From Cheiracanthium punctorium (taxonomy: Eukaryota; Arthropoda; Arachnida; Araneae; Cheiracanthiidae), in assembly GCA_038373885.1 (NCBI GenBank), contig JAWZYV010001785.1, positions 62,001-126,000 of the forward strand: DNA of 64,000 nucleotides, written 5' to 3'. The position numbers and the translations under genes are program-made. Below are positions 20,104 through 32,320 of the stretch, piece after piece. The notes below the pieces were generated by a model. That model was not told the origin of the DNA. It was given only the letters and a program-made list of their open reading frames with translations, and ran no database searches. Each line of letters opens with the position of its first letter. The stretch's first letter is position 1.

Positions 20104-21200
20104 AAAGGGGAGGGGGGATCCATCCCATGAATTTGCGACAAGCTTCAACGATCTTGTTACGCTATAGCTGCAAATGCCGTCTCTTTTATAGCAGTGATTT
20201 TGTAGGAATAATAACAGATTTTTCAGAGTCTTTGAAATTACATTTTTCAAGAATGACCTTTCGCAAGATAGGGTTTTGGACTGGAAAGAAAGATAGAAGG
20301 AAAAGAGCGTGCTAAAGCCAAGCAGCTGTTCGCTGTACACCACACTCCGGGTGAAAAAAAAAAAGGAAAAAAAAAAAACTTTGCGTGTAGAGTTATTACT
20401 TGAGTAACAAGCACGGACGTAGAAGGAGAAAAGTTGAAAAAAAGAAAAGGAAAAGAAAAAAAAAAAAAACCCGAGCTCGCAGAGCAGATGTTCAGAAGGT
20501 GAAGAAAAGAAGACGGAGAAAAGTGAAGAATTCTTGCCACGCGACAAGCAGCAAGGTAGTCCACAGTTATATACGCTTTTAAAGTCTCTTATATTTTGCA
20601 CCCCCCTCTCCCCCCCAAAAAGTACAAAATATGCAATTGGGGTTTCGCATCACTGACAATAACCTTTCTGGAACCTCATTCACAGCTTAATGTTTTAAAT
20701 AGCGAGTGAAATTCACACCTCAACAAGTGTATGACTACAGGACCTAAAATGAAGTCAGGTGTAGAACAGGTCCGCAGTTTATTAATTTGTGGAGGAAAAA
20801 TTATATGCGTGTTTTTTCACAAAGTTTTTATTTATTTTATCGTTTAACACCTGCATTTTGAGTGTTTTTTTTTAAATGTATAATCAGTATTTCAACATCC
20901 GTTCACTACACCCCAGATGGATGATTTACTTATCACGGTTCAACGGTGCAAAGCATTTCACAATACAATCATTTCGTTATAAGCTAACATTGAAAAATCT
21001 ACAACATGAACGCAGACTTAGTTTCCAAAATTATCTTGGGGAGAGCTTGGCTTAGTTACTTGCATATATGCTAGATCAACGTATCTCATGTGAGGCACAT
21101 ATCCTCGCCCAAAACTCTGACCAAGGCTTTTTCTTTAAATACTGCTCACAGACACATTCATACCATAAATTACAAAATTACGTAAAAAAAAATAAGCACA
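20104..21200. other. Non-coding stretch rich in A and T runs
   Basis: Purine-rich DNA at about 20280-20540 (AAAAAGGAAAAAA, GAAAAGAAAAAAAA) creates long but meaningless open frames on both strands. I see no gene, RNA or transposon end. Confidence 0.45.
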
Positions 21201-21590
21201 CGAGATTACATAAATACAAAATTTAATATTTTTATACGGCCCTCACAAAAAAATTTCAATTAGTAAGATGTGCCTCGCACACTGATGAGGATGGATAAAA
21301 TTTCAGCCTTTCATCATAAAAAGGCTTAGAAATATGTTCAAATAATGTTGGTAGTGGCCTATATAGACACACCTTACAAACTGAGAATTTTTCTGTATGT
21401 TGGCCGTATACATATTTCAAGTTTTTGTATTTATTTAGATTTACTGTATGGAAAATTTTAATAAATGCCACAAAACTTTTTTTTTTTACGTAACTTTGTA
21501 ATTTATTGGATAGACCTGTGATCAGTATTAAAAAATAAAAACCTAGGTCAGTGTTTTTGGAGCATAAAATACACATGCGTACACATAAAT
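21200..21590. mobile_element. Partial long-TIR mariner-like repeat
   Basis: Blocks such as AAAATTTCAATTAGTAAGATG, TGCCTCGCACACTGATGAGG and TTTCATCATAAAA match the complete neighbour at 21594-22324. The outer ends are missing, so it is a truncated copy lying next to the complete one. Confidence 0.55.
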
Positions 21591-21593
21591 ATA

Positions 21594-22324
21594 CAAGATG
21601 TGATAGAAAGCTTTAATTCTTTGTCTATTAGAGATAAGTGGGCAGTGTAAATTGAAAAAAATGTTCAAAATAAGGTAGGCAAAACTACTTTAAGGAGAAA
21701 TTCCTCTCGCTACTTTTTAAAAAGTTACACATTTTAAATTTTTATATGGGCCCCGTACAAAAAAAAAATTCTCAGTTAGTAAAGTGTGACATTCTAAATT
21801 CTCAGTTAGCAAAATGTGCCTCGCACACTGATGAGGTGATGTAAAAAATTTCAAGCTTTCATCATAAAACGACTATGAGATATCTTTAAACATAGATGGT
21901 CATGGGCTTACATGAATTTGAATGCAAACGTTTATTGCTAGAGCGCAAAAAGAAATTATTTTCTCTCGTGATTTCTGTACGACCCCTGAAACCCGATGAT
22001 CCGACGGGATTTTTTCCCTTCTAGAGCCATTGAAAAGTGGTTTAAGTCAGCATACATTTATCTTCACATCTCTGACAGTTTTTAGGATATAGTTATCAAA
22101 TTTTGTGCATCACCTCATTATTGTATGGGGCACATTTTACTAATTGGGAATTTTTTGTCCGGTGGTCGCATAAAAGTTTAAAATGTGTAATTTTTTGAAA
22201 ATTAACGAGAGGAATTTTTTTCTTAACGTGATCTTTTTCCCTACCGAGCTTTCAACTGTCACTGTCCACTCATCTCTAATAGATAAAGACTTAAAGCGTG
22301 CTACCACCTTTTTGGGACACCCTG
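21594..22324. mobile_element. Mariner-like MITE with ~200-bp terminal repeats
   Basis: The right end (reverse complement) reads CAGGGTGTCCCAAAAAGGTGG and is flanked by TA. The left end CAAGATGTGATAGAAAGC is the diverged partner, also next to TA (21592-21593). The arms match imperfectly for about 200 bp, sharing TCTATTAGAGAT, AAATTCCTCTCG and ACACATTTTAAA. A short duplication (TTCTCAGTTAG twice, about 21769-21810) lies in the left arm. TA targets and these ends fit Tc1-mariner. No transposase. Confidence 0.72.
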
Positions 22325-22326
22325 TA

Positions 22327-23238
22327 TGAACACACACAAATAAGCAAATATATTTAGATTTATGTATGCTAATCACAGAGTATGCTATTACGTGTATCTA
22401 ATTCCTCTACAGAAATAGAAGAGGAACAGGCTTTGTAAGCGAAAGTAAGTCTAATGTCCATTTTTCATGCTTTCATTCAAGTTGTTGATAATTTTCTTTC
22501 AAAAAACAGTGAAAAACGCGAGGTTCGTGAACACTTTAATTAAAAAGAAAGAAAGAAACACTAAAATTAGATCGTTTAAGAAATCCTTTAATCGCATCAC
22601 TTCAAAATGGTTAAAAGAGAAAATAAATAAAGTGCGATTAAGATCTGATGGGAGCAATCAGTGTCCATTAAACAATGTAAATGACCACTCAGTAGCACTG
22701 AACATAGCACGAAAACAAATACACGCGAGCAGATTCTTGCGCCATCTTTTGTTGTTCTTATGTGGGACAAATCTTATTTTTTTTTTTTTTTTTTCAGTTA
22801 GAAAAAAAAATTCTGACCGAATAGGTAGTTTGTCAACAAACAATCGGGATTAAGCTTCTTAACAAGTTAATTGAATCTTACATAGTTAAAGTTCTTGATT
22901 GAAGAAACTGGGAACATAAGGGGTTTCTTCAACAACACGGAAAAAAAAAAAAAAATGAGAAGGAATAAAATAAACAAATAAAAGACGTGATTTGATCACT
23001 GGGCAACTATGAATTAATTTCTTTTACTTCTTTTTCTTTTTTTTTGTCCCTGGGCAGTTGTCTGGTTTAGACCCTTCTCTCAAACATGAAACTAGTAAAT
23101 AAAAAACTTTGTAAAAAACACACATATCAATGTCTTAAAGAACAAAGGCAAAGAAATAATTATCTATGTTTTTATACAGAAATCTGTTCTCGGAAGCTAT
23201 TCGCTGGCAGGTGGCGAAGGCATTTCTTCTTCCGTCAT

Positions 23239-23240
<2 letters not shown>
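22327..23240. other. Non-coding stretch
   Basis: No gene. There are T-runs near 22778-22796 and 23034-23046 and an A-run at 22941-22954. A 128-codon open frame at 22467-22853 is lysine-rich, crosses a T-run and has no family resemblance. Confidence 0.4.
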
Positions 23241-23298
<58 letters not shown>

Positions 23299-23300
23299 TA
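23241..23300. repeat. (TA)n microsatellite
   Basis: An almost uninterrupted TA run of about 52 bases, followed by TACATATATA. Confidence 0.95.
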
Positions 23301-25035
23301 GCCTTATATGCTTTTTAATAACAGTAAAATTATATACTAAGTACAAAAAGAAGTTTTAGGGATGATCCAAAAAGAAGGGGGGGGGGATAGTTCTGAGATG
23401 TTCGCAACTGGCTCAAAGGTTCAATTAGATTAGAGCAAAAACAATGCCTTTCATTGAAGATTCCATCTGCGTTTGTAATTCAATATTAGCATGGAAATAG
23501 TTTGTTACACATGTACTGCGATATTTAAAAAATTGGACAGTATCGAATTAATATAAAAAGAGGTGAATCAATAAATGACAGAGTAATTTGATAATCTTAA
23601 TAGAAATGAGATATTGAAACAGATTTTTTTTTGTACAGTTAAATTAGAATTGCAAAAGTAGACATAATGGCGAATTGCTTAAAACTAAATACGTTCCAGG
23701 TATCCATTCCTGTATTAATATTCGGAAAAGGGGGGGAGGGTGAGAAAAAAAATCACCACAGATTTATACTCTTTTTTTTTTTACTAGCGAATCTTTTAAT
23801 GATGTTTTACGAGTAAATGAAAAGTTAAAAAACCCAATTTGCCAATTACTTATTTTAATAGAAAACCATAAGGGTTACAATGAAAGCTATTAATTATTGT
23901 TTAAAGACCTTTCCGTTACATTAAAAGCTATCAACTATTATTTCTCTTTTCATCCAGTTAGTGACTACGTCAATGTTCATTGCATTTTTCCCTAATGGAT
24001 TCATTTACAAAGTATGTTTCTGTGTTTATGCTACAGCAATGCCAATCTTTCGCAATTAGTGCACCAATCTTAAGAAGTCAAGTTTAATTATTTTCATTTT
24101 CTCCCCCTTTCTTTAGTATATATAGATAATAACTAAACTAGACTTCTAAATTGAATCCAAATAAAGAAGAGAAAAGACCTTGCAACAAACAATAAATAGG
24201 ATATCTATAATAAAACTCCCCTTCCTTACTTGAGTGGCTATTTTTTACTGTGTTATTTCCTTTAGATAACTTTTTTTTGTTGTTGCTGTTCTTATATATA
24301 TCAGTCAGAGAGAAGGAAACACAGCTGACGGTTTTAAACGCGTTTCTTGGTCAGGGAAAACCCGAATGACACTAAGAATGTTCCTGCAAATGTTACAAGA
24401 AAGAATCATCAGAGTAAAACTGGTAGTTTCGCACAACTATCGCAAGACCCTTTTGTTTCCAAAGGGAAACAAATTCATTCACCCAAGCGTGACCATTGCA
24501 AATTCACTGTTCTTTATATAACTAGGGGCCAAGGCCCCCAGACTCGCTACGCTCGCTTTTCGTATGAGGCATTCCGCCCCTAATCAGGCTTATTCCTAAA
24601 AAAGACATAATTTCAACAGACAAAACCCGAAGATTGGATCAGATAGAATGTTACTGAGCTACACATTGCTTGGTTCTTGCATCTTCATTGGTACATAAAA
24701 ATTGAAACTTCACACTACAGTAGACCCCCTCCCCCTCATAACACGGAAGATATTTTGTTATGGGAATCCGTGTTGTACGGGTCCTGAGCTATACTCCACC
24801 TGGAGTGTGGACTCCGCTTATAATCGCTGGAAAAATTATTTGCACTCCTCAGAAACACAATGATATTTAATGTTGCCATTCAAAAGTTATATTAATTAGG
24901 AGCTAAAGCGTAATAAAATCAGAACATATGTTTCAGCTGTATTTTTAATAATGTAAAACCTATTGGACACCTTGCGAATTTGCCAATCATGGCGATTTTT
25001 CATTATTTGGCGACTTGCGTACATGTAAAGTTAAT
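23301..25035. other. Non-coding stretch with a lone pogo-like end
   Basis: No gene seen. At 24725 CAGTAGACCCCCTCCCC, preceded by TA, resembles the pogo/Tigger-type ends at 37709 and 45792, but I find no matching right end. GGGGCCAAGGCCCC at about 24525-24538 is a small palindrome. Confidence 0.4.
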
Positions 25036-25039
25036 AAAA

Positions 25040-25265
25040 GCTACGGAACAGATAGAATAGCCTACCACCAATGGCGACTTTTCATTATTTGGCGATTTAC
25101 ACATGCTCACAACCTATATTTACTGTTCATTTAAGGTTACCGGAAAACCGTTATCCATATTTTCATTTACATAATCGTTTGCAGATTGGCGTACTTAGCA
25201 CCACGAATTATACCATCTCGTCGCGCTAGCAAATATCCAAAGTGTACTATAACTGCTATAATGGC
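25040..25265. repeat. Dispersed repeat (uninterrupted copy)
   Basis: Partner of 16250-16690. It contains CCAATGGCGACTTTTCATTA and GCAGATTGGCGTACTTAGC and has no piggyBac-type insertion. A related GGCGATTTTTCATTATTTGG lies just upstream (24990-25010), so the left part is itself duplicated. Confidence 0.5.
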
Positions 25266-28200
25266 ACAGTTAATGCCGCCAAATATTTCTACTGGTAGCC
25301 AATAATCCAGCTTTACGAGAACCGGCTTTAAAATAATCTGCATTTTAATTATTTTTCATTTTCAAGATATTAGTTATTCTGTTTTGGAAAAACGAATAAT
25401 CGCTAATTCTAAACTCCTGTTGTCTAACCGAACTTACTATTTGAAAATTGTCAACTTTGTGTAACACATTTTGAGTTACTTATTTCATATAGTTCTTATT
25501 TTGGCGTAAAATGTGCGTAATTCTAACTCATGTTTGTAAATTTCACGCGATTCTAGATACTTGGAAACGCTTTGTTGCAAAGGAATGAATGATTTTATGC
25601 CAAATCTGGCAAGTATTCGGTTTATTTTTTCAGTTTTTTTATTAATATCTTCTAAAATAATTCGATTTTCGAAATTTAAATCAGGTTAGCAGGTTCCTCG
25701 GAATTTTTCGAATCTGTGGGCACCTCAGTCGAAACTCAAATCCCTACGGTTTAGGAGGAGATAGGTCCACAAGCTTTGACAGCGCCAGAGGCCTTTACTT
25801 TTTTTTAGAATAGAGAAATACACCAGTTGGCTCCATAATCCGGGAAGCTGAGGATTATGGAGCTTAATCCTCATACACTTCTCATATTTTGTAGTGAGGG
25901 CTGCAAATTATACTGTTTTCCTCGCCACTTCACGCAATTTTCGAAATCCAGAATTTACACAAAAATTTGTGATATTCACAATAAAATTGGTTGGTAGACC
26001 ATGAACCAATTTTTGATAAACTCTTAATTGCTTGATGTCTAAAATTTTGGTCACAGACCAACGGCCAACAAGCGTAATACTTTTATCGGTGAGCAGATGC
26101 CGCGGACTGTTTTTGTATGCACGCGAATTTCTCAATTTTGTACTGCTGTCATTCTATACAGGGTTGGCGCACGGTACTCGGCCAGCGCGTATGCCTAACA
26201 TTTTTTATCCCTTCTACGCGGCGTAAAAATTATTCTCCTTAAGTAGCAAAAATTAAAACCTTTTTTTTTTCCTCCACGGGAAAGATAGGCAGTCTATATT
26301 TGTTAAATATATTGATATGGAACATAATTTACTGCTAAAGCGATTTATCATTTGTTTGAGTAAATGTTAAAAATCGTGATTTTTTTTTGGAATGCAGAAC
26401 AGAACACGTGCATTTTAAATTTTGTAGCTTTGTCCCAACCTCCCAGAAAAAATTACTTTCAAGCGCCTCTGAATACACACACGTAAGTTAGATTTCATAA
26501 AAACACCAAATACAGTACAGATCATACAGTACACAGTCAAGATTAGTAGATACTATACGATAAATTCGAGCGACACTGAACAGGGACGTACACACTATGC
26601 GAAAAAATCGCGCTACATTGTATCGATACCTCGCGAAACTTGTTCCCCCCGTATACACACTTACCCAGCAAGCGCACACACGTTTAAATTACGTATTCTC
26701 GATGTCGAAAATAGGTCGAGAAGAAATTACAGCAAAAAATAGCGTTTAAAAGAGATCAAAGATACATTGTGTTGTCGACGTTATAAAGAGCCGTTATATG
26801 TTGGTCAGGGAGGCGGCTGATCTTCGACTGCTATGTTGGTCACCTTCACGAGGTCTATGTTCCGTCAATACATCGCCGATTTTCCGCTCATGGCTTCGGC
26901 GGTCTGAGAGACCCCCCAGCTAGTCAAGAAGAAACAGATGGAGCATCAAGTAATTTTTTCAGCTTAGTTAATAGTCAATTGAACGTCGAATAAACAGTGC
27001 CAGAGAGACAACATTGGTCCTTTAGCAACCGCGTCTCGTGACAAGTTGCAAGGTTGTTCCGCAACACTTATAAGAGATTTTTTTAATCACGTTTCCTATG
27101 AGATACCCAAAGAAATGGATTGGCATCCCCAAAGGCATCGTATGAACATAGAAGAGATTGCAGACACGACAGATTTTTCTTCAGCATGTACTAGCTTTAG
27201 CATACACGTTCTACGGCTATACAGCCAAGAGAGGCTGTCACTGTCACCCCAAGCACTGACCAAGCTCGACGCTGTTTCACTTTCGGTGCTTTGATGGGAG
27301 CCGAATTTAGCCGACTGCGCCGCTGTCGGACTGCCAACGATCATTAAAATGAGCCCTTTTTGAAGAATTCTGCAATGCAGAACAATTAATAAGTGATAAA
27401 CCGCAACATTACATTTCTCTTCCAGGCTTTAAGGGTTTTGGGACTTTGACAACTTTTTTTTAAATGTAAATGTTATTTGCATCACTCTCCTTATCTTTTC
27501 CCAATCCGCTCAGAGGAAGAATTTGTTAAAAAAAACAATAGTAACTCTTGGTTCAACTGGTGGCTGAAGAGTTCACATCCCTCCGTTCTTATTACTAAAG
27601 AGCACCTGTTAATTCTACACCTGCCTGGCAGGTGATGATAGAGGAAAAGTCCAATTGAAGGCGGAAAAATAAAATCATTAATCGGCGGTATTCTGAGTTA
27701 ATTTTTTAAAAATTCGTACCCTCCTCGAGCGCTTCCTCCCATAATTACTAACACTTTTTTCGGTAAATTTTGAACTCCCCTTCCCTTATGTCACACGACC
27801 TCGTAACCCTATCCCCCCCCGATCTTGGTAACTTAGTAAGGCCTAAGACTTTTAAACATTTTTATGAAAGCCTCGTTCAATTTCAATTCCTAAAACTTAT
27901 TTATAATGAAAGCCTCTCTTTACCGAAATGCCTATACGGAGACCAGCACTGTATTGAGGCATTGAAGAACATCAGTAAGTATAGTCGATGCGCTAAGTCT
28001 TAGTTTATTTGCTTTTGTTTATAAGCGCGGGCCGGAATTATTATGGAATTTTGGATTGAGGTCTTTCGGGGGATGTGTGTACAAATCTATTTACGTGCTA
28101 CAAAACTTACAACGTGGAAATGTTTTGACCCACACACGAGCTGTGAAAATTTGAAAATTCAATATAACACGACTGTGACATAACAGCGTCGTTGCCCCCC

Positions 28201-28810
28201 TCCCTATCTCCCGGTTACATTGGATTAAACCCCTTCCCGCCGTCTACTTTATGGAAGACCCCTTATTTAAGGATACCAGAAACCGAGCTGCCTTATTCCG
28301 CAGTGTTTGTTTCCCATTGAAACGAAACTGGCGAACCGCGGAAATAAAACTATGAGGGGCTAAATAGTCCCTCATACTGCTGCTTTTAAATCCATTTTAG
28401 TCTTCTTTCTTTCGGATACCGAAACATTCTGAAATTTTCTCTGGGATGTTTGGAAAAATTGATTGCAGTACAACCACCCCGTTTCGCAGTATATAAAAGT
28501 TTTAGTTTATCAGTGCGACAGTACACTAGTCAAATAGAACGGCGCGCGTGGTTTCATGCATACTGGGAGACAAATATAAGAGGGTGTGATTCAGCCTGGA
28601 TTAAAGTAGCTAGCTCTACGCTTAGTGCGATTGCTTTCGAATTTCTGTTAAGCACTTTTATATGTACATATATGTTGGAAAGTGTTTTATGATCAATGCA
28701 ATTGGCACGATTTATCCGCAGCTTCCCTTGCTTCCATTAAAATTCAATGCCATTGACTGGAATTGGACAGACCGCAAGTTTTTCAACCCGTTCCGCTCCG
28801 AGTTCGGAGG
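25266..28810. other. Non-coding stretch, one doubtful exon-like frame
   Basis: I see no clear gene. The part at 26800-27350 has more balanced base composition. On the minus strand a frame of 82 codons (27344 down to 27096) stays open upstream to a TTCTGCATTGCAG acceptor-like site at about 27375. I recognise no domain, so I do not call it. The rest is AT-rich with short runs. Confidence 0.3.
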
Positions 28811-28818
28811 ATGTGGCC

Positions 28819-29185
28819 TAGAGATGAGTTCGGGCTCATTTTTTGAAGCCCGAGCCCGAGGACTTTTAATCCGAGCCCGCACGAGCCCGAGCAATATTAT
28901 TAAAGTTGGAGCCCGAGCCCGAAATTTCAGCTAAACACAAATACATTTAACTACTTCATTAATAGGATACAATAAATTTTGGAGCTTCACACACCTTCTA
29001 GTCCCCCGTGCCCCTATTTTTTTTAAATAAGTACGTCTATTTATCCCATCAATCACTTTTTAAAATCTGTTTCAAGGAGTGTGTTCAACAAAGGAGAAAT
29101 TTTTCACGAGCCCGAGCCCGAACGCAATCGTGAATTACGGAGCCCGAGCCGGGCCCGGGCTCGGGCTGAGCCCGTCTCATCTCTA
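28819..29185. mobile_element. hAT-type MITE, GAGCCC-rich family, copy 2
   Basis: The termini TAGAGATGAG ... CTCATCTCTA are the same as copy 1 (17338-17759), with a perfect 8-bp duplication ATGTGGCC at 28811-28818 and 29186-29193. It is 367 bp. The AT-rich core is close to identical to copy 1, while the GAGCCC arrays are shorter. Confidence 0.93.
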
Positions 29186-29512
29186 ATGTGGCCCACATCC
29201 ACAAACAGGAAAGGATTAAAAACATGCTCATGTAGTTAGGCCAGGGGGTTTCAACTGAGATACATTGCAGAAGACTGTCTTGTCGACGCAATCGCAAATC
29301 CCGTGGTTCAAACAGGAGCAAAAGGATGCCATTGGCCAGACACTGGAGACTGTGTTGTTTCAACGAATAATACAAGAGTGCAGTGGCTCACATACACCGT
29401 ACCGTAAAATATGACCGTACATTTACTGGAAACCTCCGTAAAATTTTACGCAAATTCTCCATTTGTAGTCGAATGGTAGAGAATCCCCGTATATGGCAGC
29501 TGACCCGGAACC

Positions 29513-29690
29513 TTGGGGGGGGGGACTCTAACGCGTATTCACTTTACATCTGGAGAAAACCCCCCACAACTACAGACTGTGAGATCGACAGCCGCGCTGT
29601 AGGCCAGAACCCTGAACCCGCACACTTTAGCCGACTTTCAATGTTTAGTTTCTTATCCACTCGGTCTTGGTCAGCCCAAATTGTGTAGAA
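29513..29690 (-). mobile_element. tRNA-derived SINE (family 1)
   Basis: On the minus strand it begins with a tRNA-like head with an A-box-like AGACCGAGTGGATAAG, followed by a B-box-like GGGTTCAGGGTTC, then GCGCGGCTGTCGATCT and a body shared with the other copies (GAATACGCGTTAGA). SINEs of this kind are transcribed by RNA polymerase III from the internal boxes and copied by LINE enzymes in trans. The 3' tail beyond the TTAGA block is not clear here. Confidence 0.75.
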
Positions 29691-30429
29691 CAGCTAATAT
29701 CTACTATGTAGTGGACTCCCGAGGTTATTTCTTCAAAGCAGTCTAGTCCAGCTAATTGTCAGTCTTCAGAAACGAGATAAATGCATTTACGATACTGAAA
29801 GGAGGTGGGAGGGTGTTCTGCACACTTAAAGAGGGTTCTTAAAAAGGGTGTACTTACCGAAAGAAGTTTAGTATTTTATCCATATGCGTACACCTAACAA
29901 ATCGAATCGCCCGACACTACGGTTATTTGTATGCAGTTTAGAAATGTTTGAAAAGCAGAACAGGCGCTCGACACAGACTGGATCCGAGTAACACACAATG
30001 GATAAATCCAGGAAAATAAAAACCAATAGACGTTTTTTCCCCCACTTAGAGGGGGGGGGGGAAGAAGAGGCGAAAACATTCCTTAATAAATGCGACAATC
30101 ATATCAGAGACAAAATGGGCATTGACGATAACTGCCCTTTTAAAAGAGACAAAGGGCCCAACCAGGAAGATTCAGGTACACGATAATTTATTCCTCTTCT
30201 GAACGAGCCCCCTTTTCAAGAAAAATGAGTAGAGGTCAAGTCTGAATGACGTGCTGTAACTTCGGCCAGACTTTTTTTCCTTCTAGCGTTGGACTAAGAG
30301 GCGTGTGTGAAAAGGCCTGCAATGCACTGGTGGATGTACTTACGTACTCGGTGACGTAAGCTCTCGACGCTTGTGTTCTATTTTTAACCTTTTCATTCCC
30401 AGCGATGCCAGTTGATTATCATAATGCTG
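29691..30429. other. Non-coding stretch
   Basis: No gene found. Short frames at 29868-30186 overlap on both strands across a G-run (30050-30060) and have no recognisable content. Confidence 0.4.
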
Positions 30430-30431
30430 TA

Positions 30432-31129
30432 CACAGGGTGTAGCAAAAAGATGGTAACATGCTTTAATTTTTTAACCAATTAGAGATAATTGGGCAATGG
30501 CAATGCAAATTGGAAAGATATTCTAAACAAGGTAGGAAAAAGACTGAGAAAAAAAGTCATCTCATTCATTTTCAAAAAGTGACATTTTTTAAATTTGTAT
30601 ACGAATCCCCGTACAAAAAAATCCCCAGTTGGTAAAATGTGCCCCGTGCTTTAATGCGTTGATGCGCAGAATTAGAGAATCATATCCTACAGAGTGTCAG
30701 AGATATGAATTATGAATATAAATATATGCTGACTTAAACAACATTTCAATGGCTCTTTCAATGGAAGAAAATTCGTCTCGTATGATCGTGTTTCAGGGGT
30801 CGTGCAGAAGTTGCGAAAGAAAATAATTTTTTTACTTCTAGCCTTAAACGTCCACATCCAAATTTACGTATAGCTCCAGATTATCTTTGTTTAAACAGAT
30901 CACCCAGACCTTCCATGATGAAAGACAGCAATTTTGTACATCACCTCAATGGTGTATGGGGTACATTTTAGTAATTCGGAATTTTTCTGTACAGTGATTG
31001 TACACAAATTTTAAAAACGTCACTTTTTAAAATTTAAAGAGAGAATTATTTTCTTTAACGCAATATTTTTTCCTACCTTCTTTTGAATACTTTTTCTATG
31101 CAGCCCACTTACCTTTGATGGAGAAAGAA
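30432..31129. mobile_element. Mariner-like long-TIR element, right end lost
   Basis: The left end ACACAGGGTGTAGCAAAAAG is followed by an arm like that of 21594-22324 (GCTTTAATT, AATTAGAGAT, AAAAAGTGACA). The right arm (about 30900-31129, with GTACATTTTAGTAATTCGG) is the inverted partner but stops at TTAA where the piggyBac-type MITE begins. No transposase. Confidence 0.62.
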
Positions 31130-31133
31130 TTAA

Positions 31134-31273
31134 CCCTTTGAGGCGCAACCCTTTCCCAATGCTGAAAAAAGGGCAGCCGTTGCCATCGCTCGACTTAACT
31201 ACGAGCAAGATGGCGGACGATCGAAACGTTCATCGCGTGCTACAGATCTAGGGACACTTTTCTGACGGCAGCT
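31134..31273. mobile_element. piggyBac-type MITE, truncated copy
   Basis: It begins at TTAA (31130-31133) with CCCTTTGAGGCGCAACC and follows 16362-16548 closely for about 140 bp. It then diverges without the GGG-TTAA right end. It lies in the right arm of the mariner-like element just upstream. Confidence 0.65.
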
Positions 31274-31552
31274 GGCTGTGCCCGGCACACCCAGCGGCAC
31301 ACAAAAAACATCACTGGGTCCGGCTATCGCTGTAGGGGGCCCCTCGGAAATATGCTACTGCTGGCCTTTTGCGAGACCCCGGCCCTTGGTGCAGGGCCTC
31401 TTCGAAACATGCAACCGCTGGACCTTTGAGAGACCGCAGGGTTCCTCTACAACTGTCCCCCTCCCTTAATTTTCGCGGCCGAGGATTAAATTTATCAGCG
31501 GTGCAACTCGCCATTTTCTCCTTTCGCCCGGTGCAACTAACCCATTCCCGTA
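31274..31552. other. GC-richer non-coding stretch
   Basis: Balanced-composition DNA with short open frames on both strands and no recognisable family. It separates a truncated MITE from a Helitron relic and could be part of either. Confidence 0.3.
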
Positions 31553-31902
31553 GGAAGCATTAATCAATGCAAGAAGAATGCGCATCAAGTTTATGCACCG
31601 TAATGCTATTGATTGAGAAGTTTAAACTGGAATCACATACAGTGGGAAAATTTGGATTCCATATAAACGGATAATTCGGAATATGTCCCACGTACAACAT
31701 ATTCCTGAGCTATTTATCTTTCACTTATCTCTTCAAAAAGAAACCAATTTCCAATTATACCTGCATTTGCTATGACAAAAAGTAAGTCTCAAAGACAAAC
31801 ATTCGAAAAAACAAAAATTGAATATTATTGAGGCAACCAGTTTTTCAATTGTACGTCCGCTGCAGAAAAGTAGTGTTCGATCACTCCATGGTTTGAGATT
31901 TC
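31553..31902 (+). pseudogene. Helitron (Pif1-type) helicase fragment, decayed
   Basis: Read in interrupted frames, it matches the C-terminal end of a Helitron helicase. A segment like NGT..IKF.HRNAI comes first, then FAMTKSKSQRQTFEK, corresponding to the helicase motif V region (family form FAMT.NKSQGQ.FEK), then LHGLRF near the end. Stops and shifts break it and the functional lysine/glutamine pattern is altered. It aligns at the DNA level with 44504-44825 over its whole length, so the two are copies of one Helitron family. No ends of the element could be placed here. Confidence 0.65.
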
Positions 31903-32316
31903 ATGTTAATTTTTATTTAAATTTTATGTACTTTGAAAAAGACAAGACGAAATAACTGTATAGTCTTCAAGAAACCTGGCCAGTATAGCAATAAAATAAA
32001 TAAACAGAGAAATTTAAAAAAACGCATTGCCTCTTTTTAAATATGGCTTAGCCAAGTTATACCTCATTTTCCCTATCGTTCACATATTTCAAATAACTGG
32101 AAAATTAATGCATAATGACGTATTCGTACACACTCGCAGCTGACGTAATAGAACAACAACAAAAAAAAAACTTTATAAGCAATGATTATAGAGGTATAAG
32201 CGTTGATTATATAGAGGTTTAATATATTACGGTCGAAGTTCGACCACTGGGCGACTACTAGTCTTTAATAATAATCTTAATAATTGATATTAAAAAGCGC
32301 TTTCACTGAAGTTGTT
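31903..32316. other. AT-rich non-coding stretch
   Basis: Nothing recognised apart from short A-runs. It may be the rest of the Helitron relic upstream. Confidence 0.3.
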
Positions 32317-32320
32317 TTAA

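Noticed and set aside
19978..20601. 207-codon open frame on the minus strand
   Set aside because: Made of Phe/Ser runs read from A/T homopolymers; overlaps an hAT MITE end and has frames on the other strand; no motif.
22467..22853. 128-codon plus-strand frame
   Set aside because: Lysine-rich and then Phe-rich through a T-run; resembles AT-rich noise.
31130..31560. Full-length piggyBac MITE starting at 31134
   Set aside because: The match to 16362-16548 ends near 31273 and no GGG-TTAA right end could be found, so only a truncated copy is reported.
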